64,000 nucleotides of DNA, from the NCBI RefSeq assembly GCF_900130065.1, contig NZ_FQXV01000001.1:28062-92061 (forward strand), read 5' to 3'. The notes under the pieces were generated by a model. The model saw nothing but the letters and a program-made list of their open reading frames with translations. It did not search any database and was not told the origin of the DNA. The stretch comes from Sporobacter termitidis DSM 10068 (GTDB taxonomy: Bacteria; Bacillota; Clostridia; Oscillospirales; Oscillospiraceae). Positions within the stretch are counted from its first letter, which is position 1. Each line of letters starts with the position of its first letter. The translations under genes and the position numbers were made by a program. Below, piece after piece: positions 1-8,418 of the stretch.

Positions 1-344
1 GGCTGCTTGTCCTGGACGGCGAGCTCATCGAGACCGCCGACAGCCTGGATTTCGAGGAGACTGAATTTACCTCGCCGTTCCTGCAGAAAATATTCGAGGC
101 GATAAAGAAGCGACGGCGGGATGGCCTGGAGGCATCGCCCGCGTCGATCCTCGCGGAGCTTACCAGCGCGGAGGCGTCCCGCTTCTCCATGATCATTGAG
201 AAGCCGGAGGCCCTCTCCAGCGGCACAAAGGCCATGCAGGATTACATAGAAAAAATAAGAGCCGAAAGACTCAAGAGAAGCGCCAGGGAAGACCCCTTGG
301 CCGTTTTACAGAAATACAGAGACAAAACAGGTTGTGGAGGATAA
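1..344 (+). CDS. dnaG: DNA primase DnaG, C-terminal fragment
   Basis: The open frame enters from the left edge, so only about the last 113 residues are present. They are rich in charged helices ([16 protein letters not shown], then [16 protein letters not shown]) and resemble the helicase-binding C-terminal region of bacterial primases. No catalytic zinc-finger or TOPRIM motif lies in the visible part. The call rests mainly on position: this frame ends only five bases before the rpoD start, and dnaG-rpoD is a conserved pair (the macromolecular synthesis operon). DnaG makes RNA primers at the replication fork. The rpoD ribosome binding site lies inside the last dnaG codons, suggesting translational coupling. 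Confidence 0.72.
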   Translation, partial: LLVLDGELIETADSLDFEETEFTSPFLQKIFEAIKKRRRDGLEASPASILAELTSAEASRFSMIIEKPEALSSGTKAMQDYIEKIRAERLKRSAREDPLAVLQKYRDKTGCGG

Positions 345-348
345 AGTC

Positions 349-1518
349 ATGGATATGAAGAAAAAGGTGCGCGACGACGACGACAACAACGAGAAGACAA
401 AGGAGCAGTATAACGAAGAGCGCCTGTCGGCGCTTATCGAGGAAGGGAAGAAACGGGGCAAGCTCAGCTCCAAGGATCTCCTGGACGTGCTGGAGGATAT
501 GAATCTGGAGCAGGAGCAGATCGACAGGTTCTACGACACGCTGGAGAATTTCAATATCGACACGACGGACGGCGAAGACGCCGCTTTCCTGCCGGTGGAC
601 GAGATCACGCCCGACATCGAGGAGCTCCAGGAGATTGAAAGCCTCAACGAGGATGAGCTGATCGACCCGGAGACGCTGGTCGACAGCTTCAGCGTCGACG
701 ACCCCGTCCGGATGTACCTCAAGGAGATCGGCAAGGTCAATCTGCTGTCCGCCGACGAGGAGATCGAGCTGGCCATGAAAATGGCCGAGGGCGACAGGGA
801 AGCCAAGAAGCGCATGGCGGAGGCCAACCTGCGCCTCGTGGTCAGCATCGCCAAGCGCTACGTGGGGCGCGGCATGCTCTTTCTGGACCTGATTCAGGAG
901 GGAAATCTGGGGCTTATCAAGGCCGTGGAGAAGTTCGACTACTCCAAGGGCTACAAATTTTCCACCTACGCCACGTGGTGGATCCGTCAGGCCATCACCC
1001 GCGCCATCGCGGACCAGGCCAGGACGATCAGAATCCCCGTCCATATGGTGGAGACGATCAACAAGGTCATGCGCATCTCCCGTCAGCTCCTGCAGGAGCT
1101 GGGCCACGACCCGACGCCGGAAGAGATCGCCGAGGACATGGGCATGCCGGTGGAGAAGGTCCGCGAAATATTAAAGATCGCCCAGGAGCCCGTCTCGCTG
1201 GAGACGCCCATCGGCGAGGAGGAGGACAGCCATCTTGGCGACTTTATCCCCGACGAGGACGCCTCCGAGCCCGCGGAGGCCGCGTCCTTTACGCTTTTGA
1301 AGGAGCAGCTGTCCGAGGTGCTGGGTACCCTGACGCCGCGCGAGGAAAAGGTTTTACGGTTGCGCTTCGGCATCGAGGACGGCCGCACAAGAACGCTGGA
1401 GGAGGTCGGCAAGGAGTTCAATGTCACCCGTGAACGCATCCGCCAGATCGAGGCCAAAGCCCTCCGCAAGCTTCGCCATCCCAGCCGCAGCAAAAAGCTG
1501 AAGGATTTTTTGAATTAA
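349..1518 (+). CDS. rpoD: Primary sigma factor RpoD (SigA)
   Basis: Housekeeping sigma factor that directs RNA polymerase to -35/-10 promoters. An acidic N-terminus (DDDDNNEK) is followed by region 1.2 near residue 115 ([12 protein letters not shown]), region 2 from about 160 ([14 protein letters not shown], then [14 protein letters not shown], which binds the -10 element) and a region 4.2 helix-turn-helix near 350 ([20 protein letters not shown]). The length of 389 residues is normal for Firmicute SigA. An in-frame GTG lies at 334, but the ATG at 349 is preferred because GGAGG at 336-340 sits eight bases upstream of it. The gene follows dnaG directly, and a strong hairpin lies 32 bp past its stop. 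Confidence 0.97.
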   Translation: MDMKKKVRDDDDNNEKTKEQYNEERLSALIEEGKKRGKLSSKDLLDVLEDMNLEQEQIDRFYDTLENFNIDTTDGEDAAFLPVDEITPDIEELQEIESLNEDELIDPETLVDSFSVDDPVRMYLKEIGKVNLLSADEEIELAMKMAEGDREAKKRMAEANLRLVVSIAKRYVGRGMLFLDLIQEGNLGLIKAVEKFDYSKGYKFSTYATWWIRQAITRAIADQARTIRIPVHMVETINKVMRISRQLLQELGHDPTPEEIAEDMGMPVEKVREILKIAQEPVSLETPIGEEEDSHLGDFIPDEDASEPAEAASFTLLKEQLSEVLGTLTPREEKVLRLRFGIEDGRTRTLEEVGKEFNVTRERIRQIEAKALRKLRHPSRSKKLKDFLN

Positions 1519-1549
1519 AAATTTTAATAGGTAAACCTTTTATAACAAT

Positions 1550-1594
1550 AAGCAAACAGATGAGTTCATGATAAAACTCATCTGTTTGCTTTTG
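1550..1594. terminator. Terminator between rpoD and the Cfr-like gene
   Basis: A perfect 16-bp inverted repeat (1551-1566 with 1575-1590) with an 8-base loop and a short T run on the plus strand. It lies between two convergent genes and could end transcription from both sides. Confidence 0.8.
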
Positions 1595-1624
1595 CTTGGA
1601 TATGAGAAAAGATATTCTCAAAAT

Positions 1625-2653
1625 TCAGATTGATTTGCCATACAGCTGACCGCAGGCGGCGTCGATATTTGAGCCGAATTGCGTTCTTACCGTAACCTGT
1701 AGGCCCTCCGCGCGGAGATGTTCCATGAATCGTTTAGTTTTATAGTGGCTCGTTTGCCTGAACTTTTGGGGAGTTTTGTCCGTTGGGTTGTACGCAATCA
1801 GATCGACGTTGTATAAGCGTTCCCAGCGGTCCCTGCCTCGGAGCAGCCCGGCAATCGCCCCGGCATGCTCCGGCGTGTCATTGATGCCGTCCAGCAGTAT
1901 ATAGGCAATGAAAATCTTTCGGCCCGTGCGCTGCGCGTGACGGTCCAGCACGTTCATGACCTCCTGCAGCGGAAACCTTTTGTTTACAGGCATAATCGCA
2001 CTTCGCTCTTCATCAAAGGGCGAATGCAGGGAAAAAGTCAGATTGACCTGCGGAAAGCTCCGCGTCAGAAGCCTTATTCCCGATGGGACGCCGATTGTCG
2101 AAATTGTGATTCTTCTCTGGCTTAGACCAAAAAGCTGTGGATCGGTCAAAATTGCCAGCGCGTCGTATATGTGGGGATTGGCCAGCGCCTCGCCCATTCC
2201 CATAAACGAGACACTGCTCAGGGGATGACGGTTCAGATGAAAATACAGCAGTTGGTCGGTTATTTCATCAGCTGTCAGATTTCGCTGAAACCCTAAGGCG
2301 CCTGTCGTGCAGAACCTGCAACCGAATCCGCAGCCGCACTGGGAGGATACGCAGAATGACTCCCAGCCGCGCTTATAGCGCAAGCCGACAGTTTCAATCC
2401 TGCGGCCGTCAGCCATTTCGAACAAGACCTTGCCGACCTGTTTTGCAGACGTTTCCGTTATCGGACGGATGCCGCACACAGCGCTTCCAAACTGATCGAC
2501 AAGCGCGTTGCGCAATGGCGTTGGCAGCATGGACATTTTTTCAAATTCACCGATACGCCGGGTGAAAATCGCGTCCATTATCTGCCGGTATCTATAATCG
2601 GGCTGCTTGAGGCCCGTCAATACCTGTTTGATTCGTTGATATTTTGATGCCAA
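1625..2653 (-). CDS. Cfr-like 23S rRNA A2503 methyltransferase (radical SAM)
   Basis: Radical SAM rRNA methylase of the RlmN/Cfr superfamily. The radical SAM cysteines are C108, C112 and C115 (CGFGCRFC). The two catalytic cysteines of this family are present at C101 (WESFCVSSQC) and C334 (IDAACGQL). Features that point to Cfr rather than housekeeping RlmN are MGMGEALAN (RlmN normally has MGMGEP), the EITDQLLYFHL stretch and the QVNLTFSLHSPFDEERS stretch, all very close to what I recall of plasmid Cfr; the length of 342 residues also fits (about 349). Cfr methylates C8 of A2503 and confers resistance to phenicols, lincosamides, oxazolidinones, pleuromutilins and streptogramin A. The TTG start at 2653 follows AAGGAG at nine bases. 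Cfr-type activity is inferred from sequence only. Confidence 0.8.
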   Translation of the reverse strand: MASKYQRIKQVLTGLKQPDYRYRQIMDAIFTRRIGEFEKMSMLPTPLRNALVDQFGSAVCGIRPITETSAKQVGKVLFEMADGRRIETVGLRYKRGWESFCVSSQCGCGFGCRFCTTGALGFQRNLTADEITDQLLYFHLNRHPLSSVSFMGMGEALANPHIYDALAILTDPQLFGLSQRRITISTIGVPSGIRLLTRSFPQVNLTFSLHSPFDEERSAIMPVNKRFPLQEVMNVLDRHAQRTGRKIFIAYILLDGINDTPEHAGAIAGLLRGRDRWERLYNVDLIAYNPTDKTPQKFRQTSHYKTKRFMEHLRAEGLQVTVRTQFGSNIDAACGQLYGKSI

Positions 2654-2662
2654 TTTGGCTCA

Positions 2663-2755
2663 CTCCTTGATATATGATCATCAAGTTGCAAAGCCAGCAT
2701 GGTCTGGTGACTATAATTACTCCATACAAACGTCACCAGAATTATCCGGCTTTGC
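2663..2755 (-). promoter_or_regulatory. Stem-loops in the leader of the Cfr-like gene
   Basis: On the minus-strand transcript an outer 8-bp stem (2688-2695 with 2748-2755) encloses a perfect 9-bp stem (2703-2711 with 2732-2740). A third 6-bp stem (2666-2671 with 2680-2685) takes in part of the AAGGAG ribosome binding site (2663-2668). A ribosome on the leader frame would open the first two stems. This resembles translational attenuation of erm-type genes; the mechanism is inferred. Confidence 0.5.
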
Positions 2756-2788
2756 ATGGAGCATATCATTTACGTTTTTTCTATCCAT
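2717..2788 (-). CDS. Putative 23-residue leader peptide of the Cfr-like gene
   Basis: A short frame beginning MDRKNVNDML and ending SGDVCME, starting about 28 bases after a candidate -10 box. Its ribosome binding site is weak (AAGAAG). It is suggested as a leader peptide because its coding sequence forms one side of both large stems upstream of the Cfr-like gene. It could also be a chance frame. Confidence 0.4.
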   Translation of the reverse strand: MDRKNVNDMLHAKPDNSGDVCME

Positions 2789-2822
2789 CGTTACATCTTC
2801 TTTCTCTGGACGATATTTATTT

Positions 2823-2851
2823 AGAATATCACGAAAGAGCCTGTCGTACAA
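2823..2851 (-). promoter_or_regulatory. Candidate promoter for the Cfr-like gene
   Basis: Minus-strand TTGTAC (2846-2851) and TATTCT (2823-2828) are separated by 17 bp and lie just upstream of the leader frame. The match to consensus is moderate. Confidence 0.45.
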
Positions 2852-2921
2852 GACAGGTTACCTTTGGCAAGCAAAGCGATACACAAAATGTATAATTTAT
2901 ATATAAATTTTGAAATATATC

Positions 2922-2950
2922 TTGCAAATGACGGACAATAGGTATACAAT
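2922..2950 (+). promoter_or_regulatory. Promoter of the heterodimeric ABC exporter operon
   Basis: TTGCAA (2922-2927) and TACAAT (2945-2950) with a 17-bp spacer. The expected transcript start, near 2957, leaves only about 20 bases before the leader frame at 2979, which is typical of attenuator-controlled operons. Confidence 0.65.
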
Positions 2951-2978
2951 GGAAAAAACTTTGAAAGGAGGGCCGAAA

Positions 2979-3098
2979 ATGAAACGGAACAGTATTGCAG
3001 TGTTTAGCGTATACGCGTCCAGGCGCGGCCATGGCGGACGTGTGTCCAGTTATGCATATTATTACTGTGGCAGAGGATTGCTTTCGGCCCGAACCTGA
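2979..3098 (+). CDS. 39-residue leader peptide of the ABC exporter operon
   Basis: A small frame (begins MKRNSIAVFSVYAS, late segment SYAYYYCGRG) with a strong ribosome binding site, AAAGGAGGG at 2964-2972, six bases before the ATG. Its late codons encode one strand of an antiterminator stem (3065-3073), so ribosome position here could decide whether the downstream terminator forms. The arrangement matches the known BmrB leader upstream of bmrCD in Bacillus subtilis, which reports ribosome stalling by translation inhibitors. I see no clear sequence identity to BmrB; the analogy is architectural. Confidence 0.65.
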   Translation: MKRNSIAVFSVYASRRGHGGRVSSYAYYYCGRGLLSART

Positions 3099-3152
3099 CG
3101 GGTTTGAAATCGATATGAGCTGCCGCAGGATAACGTCCTGTGGTATTTTTTT
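3065..3152 (+). promoter_or_regulatory. Transcription attenuator (antiterminator/terminator switch)
   Basis: Terminator: CCGCAGGA (3123-3130) pairs with TCCTGTGG (3136-3143), loop TAACG, followed by a T-rich run (3144-3152). Competing antiterminator: CTGTGGCAG (3065-3073), inside the leader frame, pairs over 9 bp with CTGCCGCAG (3120-3128), which contains most of the terminator's 5' strand. The two pairings exclude each other. A ribosome covering 3065-3073 should favour termination, and one stalled earlier should favour readthrough into the exporter genes. Confidence 0.7.
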
Positions 3153-3338
3153 GCTCATTTTTGGGAGGGTATTCTGGAAATCTTGAATTCGTATGCCATT
3201 TTACCGGTCCTTGCCGCCTGGAGCCTCACGGCGGCGGCAAAGGCAAACGGCGGTTAAGCTCCGGACCTTTCTGACCCGTGATTCAGGCAGCGCGCGGAGC
3301 AGGGGAGGCCGCCGTACTTTGAAAGGGAAGGATTCTGT

Positions 3339-5141
3339 TTGAAAAACGATAATTTTAAGGCAGTCCTGAGATACACCAAGGGGTTCAGGCTGCCGATATT
3401 CCTGAGTTTTTTGCTGCTGGGGGCTGAGCTGATCATCTCCTTCGTGTCGCCGCTCCTCATGTCGGTGACCATTGACTCGGTGCTGGGCAGCAAGCCACTC
3501 GGTACCCCTTGGTATTTTTCCTGGCTCATATACGCCGTCGGCGGGGTGGAGACGATCAGGAGGAACATCTGGATCATGGCGGCGGTGATTTTCGCGCTGC
3601 AGCTGATTCTGGGCCTCGTCCGCTACATAAGAGCCAAGTGCAACAATTCCGCCGGCGAGGGCGTCATCAAGACGCTGCGGGATACGCTATACGCGCATAT
3701 ACAACGGCTCCCTTACGCCTACCACGCCGGCGCCCAGACGGGGGACATCGTCCAGCGGGCCACAAACGATATGGAAACCATCCGCCGCTTCTTCACCACG
3801 ATGATGCTGGAGCTGGTCCGGACGATCCTGATGCTGCTGGTCGGCATTTTCGTGATGTTCTCCCTGAACGTGCCGCTGACGCTGATCACGCTGGTCCTGG
3901 TCGTGCCGGTGGCTTTGACCTCCATCTTGTTCTTTGACAAGATCAGCAGGCTGACGAACGACCAGGAGCAGGCCGAAGGGCGGCTGTTCACAGTCATACA
4001 GGAAAATCTCACCGGGACGCGCGTCGTCCGGGCATTCGGCCGGCAGGCCTTTGAAATGGAGAAATTCGACGGGAAGAACGAAGAGAACAGGCACCGCACC
4101 ATGACCGTGACGCGCTCCTTCGCCACCCTGTGGGCGACGCTGGACGCGATCTGCGCCGTGGAAATCGGGGCGATCATGATCGTCGGGATTCTCCTGTGCG
4201 TCAACGGGCGATTGACGATCGGAGAGTTCACAGCCTTTACCTCGTACGTCTTTTTGTTCTTTTGGCCGATCAGAGGCTTTGGGCGGGCGCTGAACCACTT
4301 CAGCCGCACGCTTGTGGCGGCGGGGCGCATTGAGGAAGTGTTCAGCGCCAAAGAGGAGGAAGACCTGGACCGTGGGCTGACGCCGGACCTGAGCGGCGAT
4401 ATCCGCTTCGAGAACGTGTGCTTTGCCTACGACACGGTCCCGGTACTCAAGGACCTCAGCATGACGATACCGGGCGGCGCGACGGTGGCGTTCCTCGGCG
4501 GCACGGGCTCAGGCAAATCGTCCGTTTCGCTCCTGCTGCAGCGGCTCTACGATATACAAAGCGGGGTCATTACAATCGGCGGGGTGGATATCCGGCAGGT
4601 GGGGAAAACATACCTCCGCAATCGCATCGGCATCGTCCTGCAGGAGCCGTTCCTGTATTCCAAGAGTATCCTGCAGAATATCGGCATCAAGTGCCGGGAG
4701 CCGGTGCCGGAGGAGGTCAGGGCGGCGGCCGTCAGCGCGTCGATCCACGACGACATCATAAGCTTTGAGGACGGCTACGACACGGTGGTCGGCGAGCGCG
4801 GCGTCACGCTTTCGGGCGGACAAAAGCAGCGCGTGGCCATCGCCAGGGCGCTCATGGGGGAGAGCGACGTGCTGATTTTTGACGACTCGCTCTCCGCGGT
4901 GGACACCAAAACCGACGCGGCCATCCGGGAAGCCCTCTCCGCGCGCCGGAGGAATGTGACCACGATTATCATCTCGCACCGCATCACAACGCTCATGGAA
5001 GCCGACAAGATTTTCGTCCTGAGGGACGGGCACGTGATCGAGGAGGGCAGCCATGAAGAGCTGATGACGACGGGCGGCTTATACAGGCGGACGTATGATA
5101 TCCAGAACGCCGTCGGGGAGGAGGGGAGTGAAGCCTCATGA
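3339..5141 (+). CDS. ABC exporter half-transporter, degenerate-site subunit (BmrC-like)
   Basis: A 600-residue ABC half-transporter: a membrane domain of about six helices in the first 330 residues, then a nucleotide-binding domain with Walker A GGTGSGKSS near residue 387, signature LSGGQ near 490 and H-loop SHRITT. The Walker B sequence is LIFDDSLSAVD, so aspartate replaces the catalytic glutamate. This is the hallmark of the non-catalytic half of heterodimeric exporters such as BmrC/BmrD and TM287/TM288. The TTG start at 3339 follows AAAGGGAAGG. It overlaps its partner gene by four bases. The likely role is ATP-driven drug export; the substrate is unknown. Expression is probably set by the upstream leader and attenuator. 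Confidence 0.88.
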   Translation: MKNDNFKAVLRYTKGFRLPIFLSFLLLGAELIISFVSPLLMSVTIDSVLGSKPLGTPWYFSWLIYAVGGVETIRRNIWIMAAVIFALQLILGLVRYIRAKCNNSAGEGVIKTLRDTLYAHIQRLPYAYHAGAQTGDIVQRATNDMETIRRFFTTMMLELVRTILMLLVGIFVMFSLNVPLTLITLVLVVPVALTSILFFDKISRLTNDQEQAEGRLFTVIQENLTGTRVVRAFGRQAFEMEKFDGKNEENRHRTMTVTRSFATLWATLDAICAVEIGAIMIVGILLCVNGRLTIGEFTAFTSYVFLFFWPIRGFGRALNHFSRTLVAAGRIEEVFSAKEEEDLDRGLTPDLSGDIRFENVCFAYDTVPVLKDLSMTIPGGATVAFLGGTGSGKSSVSLLLQRLYDIQSGVITIGGVDIRQVGKTYLRNRIGIVLQEPFLYSKSILQNIGIKCREPVPEEVRAAAVSASIHDDIISFEDGYDTVVGERGVTLSGGQKQRVAIARALMGESDVLIFDDSLSAVDTKTDAAIREALSARRRNVTTIIISHRITTLMEADKIFVLRDGHVIEEGSHEELMTTGGLYRRTYDIQNAVGEEGSEAS

Positions 5142-6970
5142 GCATGATTGACGAAAAGGATTTTCAAAACAAGAAGATCAGGCCAGACACGTGGAAGGTC
5201 ATCTTCAAATTTGCCGCAAATTACAAAAAGTCGTACGTCAAGGTGCTGGGCGGCGGCATGCTTGCCGGCCTCATCGACCTTGCCATGTCCTTTATGACCA
5301 TGTGGGCCATCGACGGCTTCATGGCCCCGGGGACAACGCGGCACCTGCCGGTTTTTATTGCCGTGATCGTCGCGATGCAGGCGGTGCTCTGCCTGACGGT
5401 GCTTATGATCGTCCGGAACAGCGGATATCTGGAGGCGAATCTCTGCGCCGACGTCCGGCGGGCGGCTTTCCGCAAGCTGCAGACGATGAGCTTCTCCTAC
5501 TTTGACAAAACCGCGGTGGGGTATCTTATCTCAAGGCTGACAAACGACATGTCCAGAATCACGGAGATCATCTCCTGGACCGGTATCGACCTGGGCTGGG
5601 GCGTGATGGCGATCATCTCGAGCCTGATCGCGATGTTTGCCGTCAATTTCAAGCTGGCGCTGATCACGGCGGCGTCGGTGCCGTTCCTTGCCCTCGTGTC
5701 GATTTTCTTTCAGAAGAAAATCCTCAGGTACCAGCGCGAATCGAGAAAATATAACAGCATGATCACGTCGGGCTTCAACGAAGGCATCGCCAGCGCCCAG
5801 ACGACAAAGACGCTGGTCCGTGAGGAGCTCAATAACGAGGATTTCTTCACGGTAACGGGGAACATGAAAAGGGCCACGATGCGCGCGGCGATGATCTCCG
5901 CCGTCTACCTGCCGGTGGCGTCGCTCATCATCAGCGTAGCGATAGGCTTTGTGCTGGTGAAGGGCGGGCACGATGTGCTGGGCAGCCTTTTGACTGTCGG
6001 GCAGCTGAACTTCTTCATCAACATCGGCAACATGATGTTCGAGCCGATACGGAACTTTGCCGGCATTTTCGCCGAGTTCCAGTCCTCCCAGGCCGCGGCG
6101 GAGCGCGTTGTCGACGTGCTCACGGCAACCTCGGATATTACCGATACGCCGGAGGTCACAGCGAAATATGGCGACAGCTTCAAGCCGGCGCGGGAGAACT
6201 GGGAGCCCATTACCGGCGATGTGGAATTCAAAAACGTCTCCTTTTGCTATAAGGAAAATGAGCCGGTGCTCAAAAACTTCAGCCTGAAGGTGAATGCGGG
6301 CGAGAACATCGCGCTGGTCGGCGCCACCGGCGGCGGGAAGTCCACGATCGTCAACCTGGTCTGCCGGTTCTACGAGCCGAACGCGGGCGAGCTGCTGATC
6401 GACGGGGTCAACGTCCAGGAGCGCAGCCAGCTGTGGCTGCAGTCCTCCCTGGGATATGTCCTGCAGACGCCGCATCTGTTCTCGGGCACGATCCGGGAAA
6501 ACATCCGTTATGGGCGCCTGGACGCGACCGACGGAGAGGTGGAGGAGGCGGCAAAAACGGTGGGCGCCCATGAGTTCATCATGAAGCTCGAAAAGGGCTA
6601 TGAGACGGAGGCCGGCGAGGGCGGGAACCTCATGTCCACAGGGCAAAAGCAGCTTATTTCCTTTGCCAGGGCGATCCTGGCCGACCCGAGAATCTTTGTG
6701 CTGGACGAGGCGACCAGCTCCATCGACACGGAATCGGAAATGAAAATCGAGACCGCTGTTGAAACGCTCCTTAAAAACCGCACCAGCTTTATCATCGCCC
6801 ACCGGCTCTCGACCGTCCGCAATGCCGACAGGATTCTGGTCATCGACGACGGCGAGGTGGTCGAGCAGGGAAGCCACAAGCAGCTCATGAAATCGAAAGG
6901 GCGTTACTTTGAGCTGTATATGAACCAGTTCAAAAGCGAGCAGTCCGCCAAATCTCTGGCAGTCACATAA
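5138..6970 (+). CDS. ABC exporter half-transporter, catalytic-site subunit (BmrD-like)
   Basis: A 610-residue partner of the preceding gene, starting at an ATG that overlaps its stop (ATGA). An N-terminal six-helix membrane domain precedes an ATPase domain with Walker A GATGGGKST near residue 394, Walker B FVLDEATSS with the catalytic glutamate near 520, and H-loop AHRLST. Its signature motif is degenerate (STGQKQ in place of LSGGQ). Combined with the aspartate Walker B of the partner, this gives one degenerate and one working ATP site, as in known heterodimeric multidrug exporters. Substrate unknown. A long hairpin follows the stop codon. Confidence 0.88.
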   Translation: MSMIDEKDFQNKKIRPDTWKVIFKFAANYKKSYVKVLGGGMLAGLIDLAMSFMTMWAIDGFMAPGTTRHLPVFIAVIVAMQAVLCLTVLMIVRNSGYLEANLCADVRRAAFRKLQTMSFSYFDKTAVGYLISRLTNDMSRITEIISWTGIDLGWGVMAIISSLIAMFAVNFKLALITAASVPFLALVSIFFQKKILRYQRESRKYNSMITSGFNEGIASAQTTKTLVREELNNEDFFTVTGNMKRATMRAAMISAVYLPVASLIISVAIGFVLVKGGHDVLGSLLTVGQLNFFINIGNMMFEPIRNFAGIFAEFQSSQAAAERVVDVLTATSDITDTPEVTAKYGDSFKPARENWEPITGDVEFKNVSFCYKENEPVLKNFSLKVNAGENIALVGATGGGKSTIVNLVCRFYEPNAGELLIDGVNVQERSQLWLQSSLGYVLQTPHLFSGTIRENIRYGRLDATDGEVEEAAKTVGAHEFIMKLEKGYETEAGEGGNLMSTGQKQLISFARAILADPRIFVLDEATSSIDTESEMKIETAVETLLKNRTSFIIAHRLSTVRNADRILVIDDGEVVEQGSHKQLMKSKGRYFELYMNQFKSEQSAKSLAVT

Positions 6971-6974
6971 AATA

Positions 6975-7012
6975 TCAAGGATCGCCGGGTAAGACTGCCC
7001 GGCGGTCCTTGA
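6975..7012. terminator. Hairpin after the ABC exporter operon
   Basis: A 15-bp stem (6975-6989 with 6998-7012, one G-U pair) five bases after the operon's stop codon. The plus strand lacks a good T run, so it may be a weak terminator or protect the 3' end of the message. Confidence 0.5.
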
Positions 7013-7075
7013 CGTTAAAAAGGGCTTGATAATAAAGCCTGTTAAGGTATATGATGCTGTGGGGGATTGATAAAA

Positions 7076-8188
7076 TTGGTAAAGACAGAGCCGCAGACGT
7101 CTGAGACGGATCAGGCGCTAGAGACAGAGCGGCGGATATCGGGGATCGACATCATCAAGGTGGTCGCTATTTTTTCGGTTATCTGCGGGCACTTTTTACT
7201 GAACACGAAATACTATACGTCGTCCGTCAATGATTTCAGCATGTATCTCCAAACCTTTATTCGATGGTTTGTCTATGCCGCGGTGCCGCTCTTTATTATC
7301 TGCACCGGGTATCTCCAGTCGAGGGCCGAAATCTCGAAAAAGTATTTCTCAAAACTCATCAGGATACTGATTAGCTACATAGTCATTTCGATTCTCTGTA
7401 TTTTGTACAAGCAGTTCGTGCTTAAGGCAGATATGACGTGGCAGAAAATCCTTTTGTCTTTCACGAATTTTACGGCGGACAGCTACAGCTGGTACGTCAA
7501 TATGTACATCGGCCTTTTCCTGTTCAGCCCGTTTATCAACCTGATGCTGCCGTATCTGAACAAAAATAAAAGGCGCTTTCAGCTCCTGCTGCTGCTCATG
7601 TTCGTCTTCGTTTCGATTCCGCTGACGTACGAGCAGGTCATGCTGATGTTCCCCAACGAGCTTGTCGTCCAGATTCCAAACTATTGGGCGGGGCCCGCGT
7701 ATCCTATTTTGTTTTATCTGATCGGCGCCTATCTGAGAGAGTTTAAGCCCAGTGTCAACCGCTGGATTTCGGCGGGCGTTATTGTGCTGATGATGCTTGT
7801 GCAGTCGGTTATCTATATTGCCGGAAGACATCTGCTGTCGCCCGGTAATCCCTGGTTTATCTCGGATTATTCCTCGCCGTTTCTGCTGATCGAAAGCGTC
7901 GGCATTGTTTTGCTGTTCTATAATATCAGCCTGAAAACGGGCTGGCTGCGTACCGTGTTCCTGAAGATATCCGCCGTTACCCTGGAAATGTACCTGTTCA
8001 GCTTTCTGGTGGACAGCATCGTCTACGCGCATATCGACAGGCAGCTGACGCAGGAGGCGATTTTCAAGAAATATGTCCTGATCGTCGTCCCCTTGAATAT
8101 CCTGCTGAGTCTTGCCGTATCGCTGCTTTACAGATTTTTATATGACCGGATATCCAAACTGAAAGCTTATCACCTGAGGCGCGGCTGA
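7076..8188 (+). CDS. Membrane acyltransferase (acyltransferase-3 family)
   Basis: A polytopic membrane protein of 370 residues. The opening GIDIIKVVAIFSVICGHF and about ten hydrophobic helices are typical of the acyltransferase-3 (OafA/WecH) family, which transfers acetyl or other acyl groups to surface sugars, peptidoglycan or small molecules. The acceptor cannot be told from sequence. A TTG start at 7076 is chosen because GGGGG at 7061-7065 is ten bases upstream; the in-frame TTG at 7067 would have almost no spacing. The stop codon lies inside a perfect hairpin. It stands alone between the exporter operon and the convergent ABC-2 operon. Confidence 0.8.
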   Translation: MVKTEPQTSETDQALETERRISGIDIIKVVAIFSVICGHFLLNTKYYTSSVNDFSMYLQTFIRWFVYAAVPLFIICTGYLQSRAEISKKYFSKLIRILISYIVISILCILYKQFVLKADMTWQKILLSFTNFTADSYSWYVNMYIGLFLFSPFINLMLPYLNKNKRRFQLLLLLMFVFVSIPLTYEQVMLMFPNELVVQIPNYWAGPAYPILFYLIGAYLREFKPSVNRWISAGVIVLMMLVQSVIYIAGRHLLSPGNPWFISDYSSPFLLIESVGIVLLFYNISLKTGWLRTVFLKISAVTLEMYLFSFLVDSIVYAHIDRQLTQEAIFKKYVLIVVPLNILLSLAVSLLYRFLYDRISKLKAYHLRRG

Positions 8189-8418
8189 AACAGCCGCGCC
8201 TCAAACTGTCGGCAAAGCCCTCCGAGCTTTGCCGACAGAAAGCGGCATGCAGTTCGCTCCGCCGCTCCCCGCATGAGAAGTGTCATTTCCGACGTACACG
8301 CCGCCGGAAATGACGGATTCCATCGTGTTTCCGCCGTGCGCGGCGGAAATTCTGCGAAGCTTTTATCTCGAAAATAGATTTGTCTACAGGCTGAGGCGCG
8401 GCTGTTTCAGCCGCGCCT
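8176..8418. repeat. Cluster of five hairpins between convergent genes
   Basis: Five palindromes in 243 bp: 8176-8187/8191-8202, 8206-8217/8227-8238, 8282-8290/8306-8314, 8328-8336/8341-8349 and 8394-8404/8408-8418. The first and last share the same 11-bp stem, with AAA and TTT loops, so they are inverted copies of each other. They can end transcription of both convergent genes. Nothing in the interval looks like coding sequence. Confidence 0.7.

Noticed and set aside
3183..3257. Second possible leader frame (TTG start, 24 residues) after the attenuator
   Set aside because: GGGAGGG lies about 13 bases upstream, too far for comfort, and no stem depends on it. Kept out as unsupported.
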